Assembly: GCF_020379485.1 (NCBI RefSeq)
Contig: NC_063438.1
Coordinates: 9,252,335-9,316,334, forward strand
Length of the DNA stretch: 64,000 nucleotides
Source: Brassica napus
Taxonomy: Eukaryota > Streptophyta > Magnoliopsida > Brassicales > Brassicaceae
Direction: 5' to 3'
Shown here: positions 60,067 to 64,000 of the stretch, in pieces
Position numbering within the stretch: the first letter of the stretch is position 1
Layout of the letters: every line of letters starts with the position of its first letter
Position numbers and translations under genes: made by a program
Notes under the pieces: model-generated
What the model was told of the DNA's origin: nothing
Database searches by the model: none
The model's input: only the letters and a program-made list of their open reading frames with translations

Positions 60067-60524
60067 TCAATAGGAGCACTGAAGTCTATGATCTCTGTCT
60101 CTAAGAATCCCATTGTACAGAGCCATCCTATTAGCAGGCATGTCGTTTCTACAAACCGAACCGGTCTTCTCCGGTTTAATCACCGGTTCCGGTACGATTC
60201 TCCGGAGATGCTCTCTCTTGCGATACTCTTCACCGTTCCCTTTCGGCTCCTTCACATCCTCTGCAAATTTCACCTTCTTCCTCTGTTTCTTTTTTTCCAC
60301 TGCATCAACAAAACAAGTTCAGAAAAATAATTCTACCCGGAAGATGATCGGAGAAGACAAAAGGGACCTGAAGAAAGACATGAACGGAGGATCTGTTGAT
60401 CATGGAGATCTGAGGTTTGGTTGGTAGAGAATTGGCGGGAAATCGCCAGAAACAGAGCAGTGCTTGAGAAAACCATGGCGGTAGCGATTACGACTCCGTG
60501 AGAGCAGCTCAGCATACAAGCCAT
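60067..60524 (-). CDS. Small conserved plant protein of unknown function
   Basis: Two exons, 60524-60368 and 60299-60067, joined by a 68-nt GT-AG intron (phase 1), give 129 residues. An apparent longer first exon ending at a nearer GT would leave only 37 nt of intron and was rejected. The N-terminus MACMLSCSHGVVIATAMVFS followed by STALFLAISRQ is a probable signal anchor or membrane helix. The rest is basic and charged (KKKQRKKVKFAEDVKEP) and ends in MPANRMALYNGILRDRDHR. By gene order it may correspond to AT1G52565. No function is known to me. Confidence 0.72.
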
Positions 60525-63107
60525 ATGTATGTGTGCTCAAGATTCTGATGAAAAAGACAATAGAGAGAGATGAAGTTTAATTTTCACTTTTTAACTTTAT
60601 CTTTCTTCTGAGAAGAGGTAGTGTAGAGAGGTTGTTGATCAATGAATGAGTTTAAAACGAGAGCATGTGTGTGTTGCAGAGAGATTGGTCGTACCAACAA
60701 CGTCACGCAAAAAGTACTGCTTGATATTGAACGGTGAGAGATCTCTTCTCTTGGGTCTGAAATAAATTAATGGGAAAAAGTTCTGACAAAAAATCACAAA
60801 TATAATTTTTTTTTTTTCTGGTCAAAAATTTGGAGTTTCTTTGTGTGCTGTTGGAAAAGTTGAAAGAGTGTGAGAGATTGGTGTTTGGTTTTAGTAGTCA
60901 CAGGTTTATAACAAGATTCACTGCATGTATTCATTTATAAGGTAAAAATATATTATAAAATGATTAAACTTATTTACTGTTACATTTTTTGGGAGGGGGT
61001 TAATTAAACTATGTCCACATAATTGTTAAAATCTTTTTTCTTTAACATAATAAATATCGGATCTTTTAGTGCAACGAATTTTTGTATAAAATTAAAACTT
61101 TATTCACGTTGCTTACTTTAGTTAGTTAATAATTTTTGTTTCTCATCATCAGTTTGATATCTTTTAATGAGTATATACATTATTGCTGACAAAAAAAAAG
61201 TATATACATTATTGAAAAGGGAAATTTATTTGTTACATAATGTTATAGAACAATTTCCGGGTAGCTAACTATCTAATATCTATGTTAAAGGGAATCCAAA
61301 CTGGATATATGTTAGGTTATGTTTATATTTATGTTAACTAAAATGAAAATGCTTCTTTGAGTAAATGGCTTAGGCTACTGTTTACAAAAAGTAAGTTTAC
61401 TCTTCGACGTAGTGGTAGGAGTTTGGATTCTGTTCGGGTTTCGGATTTCCAGGACTAGAAATTGAAGTTCCATTTAAAAATTAATAAATTTTGGTTTTTA
61501 TTAGGTTTTTAAATTTTCAGGACTAAAGATTGAAGTTTCAATTGAAAATTAATAAATTTCGGTTAGGATTCAATTGGGGTTAAGATATCTGTTTAAATTA
61601 TATAAGAAATCAGTATATAAATTTGAATAATGTATAACCAAATATTTAAAATCAAAATTATAATTGGTTTGGTCCGGTATTTTGAATATTTTTGGTTATT
61701 TTGATATTTATTTATTTTATGTACTTTGGAAAATTCAGAATAATTTTAATTATTTTACATATTTTTTTAATATAAAAGATCTGAAAATTTAGAATAATCT
61801 TGATGGTAATTTTGGATATTCTAAATATTTTGGTTCGGATTAGAATTGGTTTGAGTTCAGTTTAGTTCCGATTTTGGATACTAAATTTTTGGATCTGCTA
61901 GAGCAATTTACCCTCTTTAGTTCGGTTTAGTATAAATTTTCATATTGAATTTAGTTTGGTTCTTCGGATTCTGATATTTTGCTTAGCCGTACTACGATGT
62001 ATTGAAAATGTTAATAATTGATTGTCGAACAAATTTAGATAGAAAATTAACTATGTTTAGCCAATGAAACTAGCGGATTAAACAATATATATTTTGAAAC
62101 ACTAACCGTTTTAATAATTTGAGAACAAAATTGTGTTCTATGATAATTTATTTATAGAGCTACAAACATTAAAAACATAACCGAAAACTATATGGGTCTT
62201 TTAACTATTTTGACATTTTGCAAACTATTATTTTAAGTTTTTGAATATAAATATAGAGGAATCACGTTTTTGTCTTTTGGATCATTACTAATATATGGTT
62301 CTGTTATATGTTTTCTTTAGTCAGTAGATACATTTAGTACGTTTAACACAAGCAACTTCAAAATAACTAAAAATCAAGGGAAAATAGGTTGAAGAGAAAT
62401 ATAGGAAGACAAAAACATTATATTGATGGAGAAAGATTCTAAAGAGTTCAATGAATCTCTTCCACTCAGTTTTGATTCCATCTCTCTATCACTAACCAAA
62501 GCAGGACCTGGCACAGGCTGTTGCCACGTGTCTTATTTCAAAACATAATTTTGCCGCGTTTAAAGAGTACTAGTCAACGTGTATTCTTTCGAAACTTCTT
62601 GGTAGTGATAAGAAAAGACTAGACCAACTTCTCTTCATTCTTGTGCTTTCGTACTTGTTTCCGTGTTCTACATAACTTTCAGTGAAGCCATTTGTGGTCC
62701 AGATGTTGGAACTCATTTAATTTATATCTAAAAAATCCTTGTGATCGTAGTGAAACATTTGTGAATTCGATAATTATATATGTATAATAATTTATAAATA
62801 GATTTATCAAGAGATAAGATTTTAGTATCTATCGTTATCGTACGGCAACTTGTCTTTTGGACATTAAGTATAGAAACTTGAGAGAGAGAGAGATCACCAG
62901 AAGTTAGAAGTCTTCATAGCTTTTAGAGAACGTAAAGAACGAAAGAGATTGTCACATGGGCTGATTGACTTGGATGTCCTAAATAAAATCAGCCGCACAC
63001 CTTTATTTCATTCTTTCTTCAATTATATTCACATTTATCCACGACTAATTCATAATAGTATCAAATCCTACCAGAAACGACTGAATCCATTAAACATGTT
63101 TTTTTCT
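60525..63107. other. Long intergenic region without recognised genes
   Basis: AT-rich. Near 61410-62000 there is TTCGGGTTTCGG-type sequence like the hAT MITE at 28096, but no clean ends, so probably an old relative. A G-box-containing GCCACGTGTC lies at 62523-62532 without an adjacent gene. Confidence 0.4.
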
Positions 63108-63139
63108 GGGGGAGGGGGGGGGGGGGGGGGGGGGGGGGG
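63108..63139 (+). repeat. Poly-G tract (G5-A-G26)
   Basis: An almost pure 32-nt G run stands in AT-rich DNA about 490 bp beyond the PLD stop codon. It could form a G-quadruplex. Long G runs are rare in plants and prone to sequencing error, so the exact length is uncertain. Confidence 0.8.
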
Positions 63140-63630
63140 TTGCATTTGTAGACTATGATGAATTTACAGTCTCTAAAGATTTTAAACCAGCTTTTGTAGA
63201 CTAGTACCAATTGTGCGGAACTGAACTGATCCAACTCCTCACAACATCCAAAACCAACTACTAAGACCATGCATGGTTTGTATAAACGTAAAAGTGAACT
63301 AACTATTTTTTTTATGATTTTAACAAATTTAATCAAACACTAAACATAAACAATGATTACAATAAAATAATAGTCCGGAAAACTAAAAGACATCATAGAT
63401 AAGTTCATAAAAAATAGCAATAAAATAATTAAGGCACAAGACTACATTCTCTCCAAAAACCTTAGTGCGCGAACGAAAATCAAAAGCATAGCGGTGAAAC
63501 ACAATACCAACAATATTAGAACTTATTAGTAACTAAAGACAATGAAGCTAACTGTTTTATTACAAAAGCTATTGCAGCAGAAGAAAAGAGGAGAGATAGT
63601 TATTTGTTACCAATAGATACTGGCATAACC
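63140..63630. other. PLD alpha downstream region
   Basis: AT-rich sequence that should contain the PLD 3' UTR on the minus strand. No clear polyadenylation signal was picked out. Confidence 0.4.
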
Positions 63631-64000
63631 TTAGGTTGTAAGAATTGGAGGCAGGTAATCAGATTTAGTCCCGAGGATACGAGCTTTTGTGTCGGGGAAG
63701 CATTCACATCCAGGTAGCTCAGTGATGTCTCCTTGACTAGCAATACCAATCGGGTAGCGAAGTAGATGACCAGGGAGATCATGTTCGAGTGACTCACTTG
63801 CGTAAAGATCCCAATACTTATCAGCAATACGGTTAACTTTCTGGACACATTCTTGGCTCGATGGATCGAGAAAAGTTTCATCCAGCATTCCTAAATGTTC
63901 ATACCATAATGACATTCGGAATCCATGGATATGACCTCGAGCTGGTTGTCTTATTGAGAGATGGTATGGTTGATAGCCTCCCATTGCTATCTCTGAGTCT
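63631..64000 (-). CDS. PLDALPHA2: Phospholipase D alpha, C-terminal part (cut by window end)
   Basis: The frame runs in from the window edge as [20 protein letters not shown], continues with [20 protein letters not shown] and ends [18 protein letters not shown] and stop. This is the conserved C-terminus of plant PLD alpha, which cleaves phosphatidylcholine to phosphatidic acid and choline; the second HKD motif lies just upstream, outside the window. The PLD alpha 2 assignment rests on gene order (AT1G52570). The ATG inside MGGYQ is internal, not the start. Confidence 0.93.
   Translation of the reverse strand, partial: DSEIAMGGYQPYHLSIRQPARGHIHGFRMSLWYEHLGMLDETFLDPSSQECVQKVNRIADKYWDLYASESLEHDLPGHLLRYPIGIASQGDITELPGCECFPDTKARILGTKSDYLPPILTT

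Noticed and set aside
60304..60340. A 37-nt intron in the small unknown gene
   Set aside because: Too short for plant splicing; the 68-nt alternative keeps the frame.
61410..62000. Possible hAT MITE with TTCGGGTTTCGG sequence
   Set aside because: No matching inverted ends or 8-bp duplication could be read, so it is mentioned only in the intergenic note.
62523..62532. G-box GCCACGTGTC as a promoter element
   Set aside because: No gene start lies nearby in a fitting orientation; a chance match is plausible.
1..64000. CRISPR arrays, operons, rRNA or tRNA genes
   Set aside because: None seen; the tandem arrays are degenerate repeats without spacer structure, and tRNA-like matches are only primer sites or a lone B box.

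Overview
The window is plant nuclear DNA, almost certainly from the Brassicaceae (a Brassica-like genome). The evidence is intron-rich genes with GT-AG introns, AT-rich intergenic DNA crowded with Helitrons, MITEs, LINE tails and LTR elements, and a gene order that, as I remember it, matches Arabidopsis thaliana chromosome 1 around AT1G52500-AT1G52570. The order is FPG/MMH (+), a chloroplast-type alpha/beta hydrolase (-), FRS6 (+), HUS1 (+), a receptor-like cytoplasmic kinase (-), a small unknown protein (-) and the 3' end of a phospholipase D alpha (-).

Left part (1-25.8 kb), gene-rich. A complete TRIM retrotransposon (921-1520) lies in an unassigned repeat-like block. FPG (2329-4677) has two homologous exons that appear mutually exclusive. 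A ten-exon hydrolase follows on the minus strand, and a 3.3-kb PIF/Harbinger element (6837-10130) with intact ends but damaged genes sits next to its 5' end. FRS6 is intact. A decayed OB-fold (RPA-like) gene lies between FRS6 and HUS1. An apparently intact Ty3/gypsy chromovirus (17594-22835) is inserted between a promoter-like segment with an E2F site and the HUS1 coding region. A four-exon kinase closes this part.

Middle part (25.8-60 kb), a transposon-swollen interval. It holds two arrays of E2F-like sites, one inside a clearly bounded hAT-type element that is itself inside a LINE. There are several Helitrons with 3' hairpins, a Helitron carrying a nested hAT MITE, and rearranged non-autonomous LTR elements. 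Gene debris includes F-box pieces and a kinase-gene fragment, and there is one small RING-H2 ORF. A 4.07-kb tandem duplication has one copy interrupted by a 1.38-kb foldback MULE, while the other copy keeps the empty target site.

Right part (60-64 kb). A small two-exon gene of unknown function is followed by AT-rich intergenic DNA with a 26-nt poly-G run, then the last exon of PLD alpha, cut by the window end.

The genes do not form an operon or pathway cluster. FPG (base excision repair) and HUS1 (9-1-1 checkpoint clamp) are both genome-maintenance genes, but their proximity is ancestral synteny. All exon boundaries come from reading frames and splice consensus and were not checked against transcripts. 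Gene symbols rest on recalled similarity to Arabidopsis.
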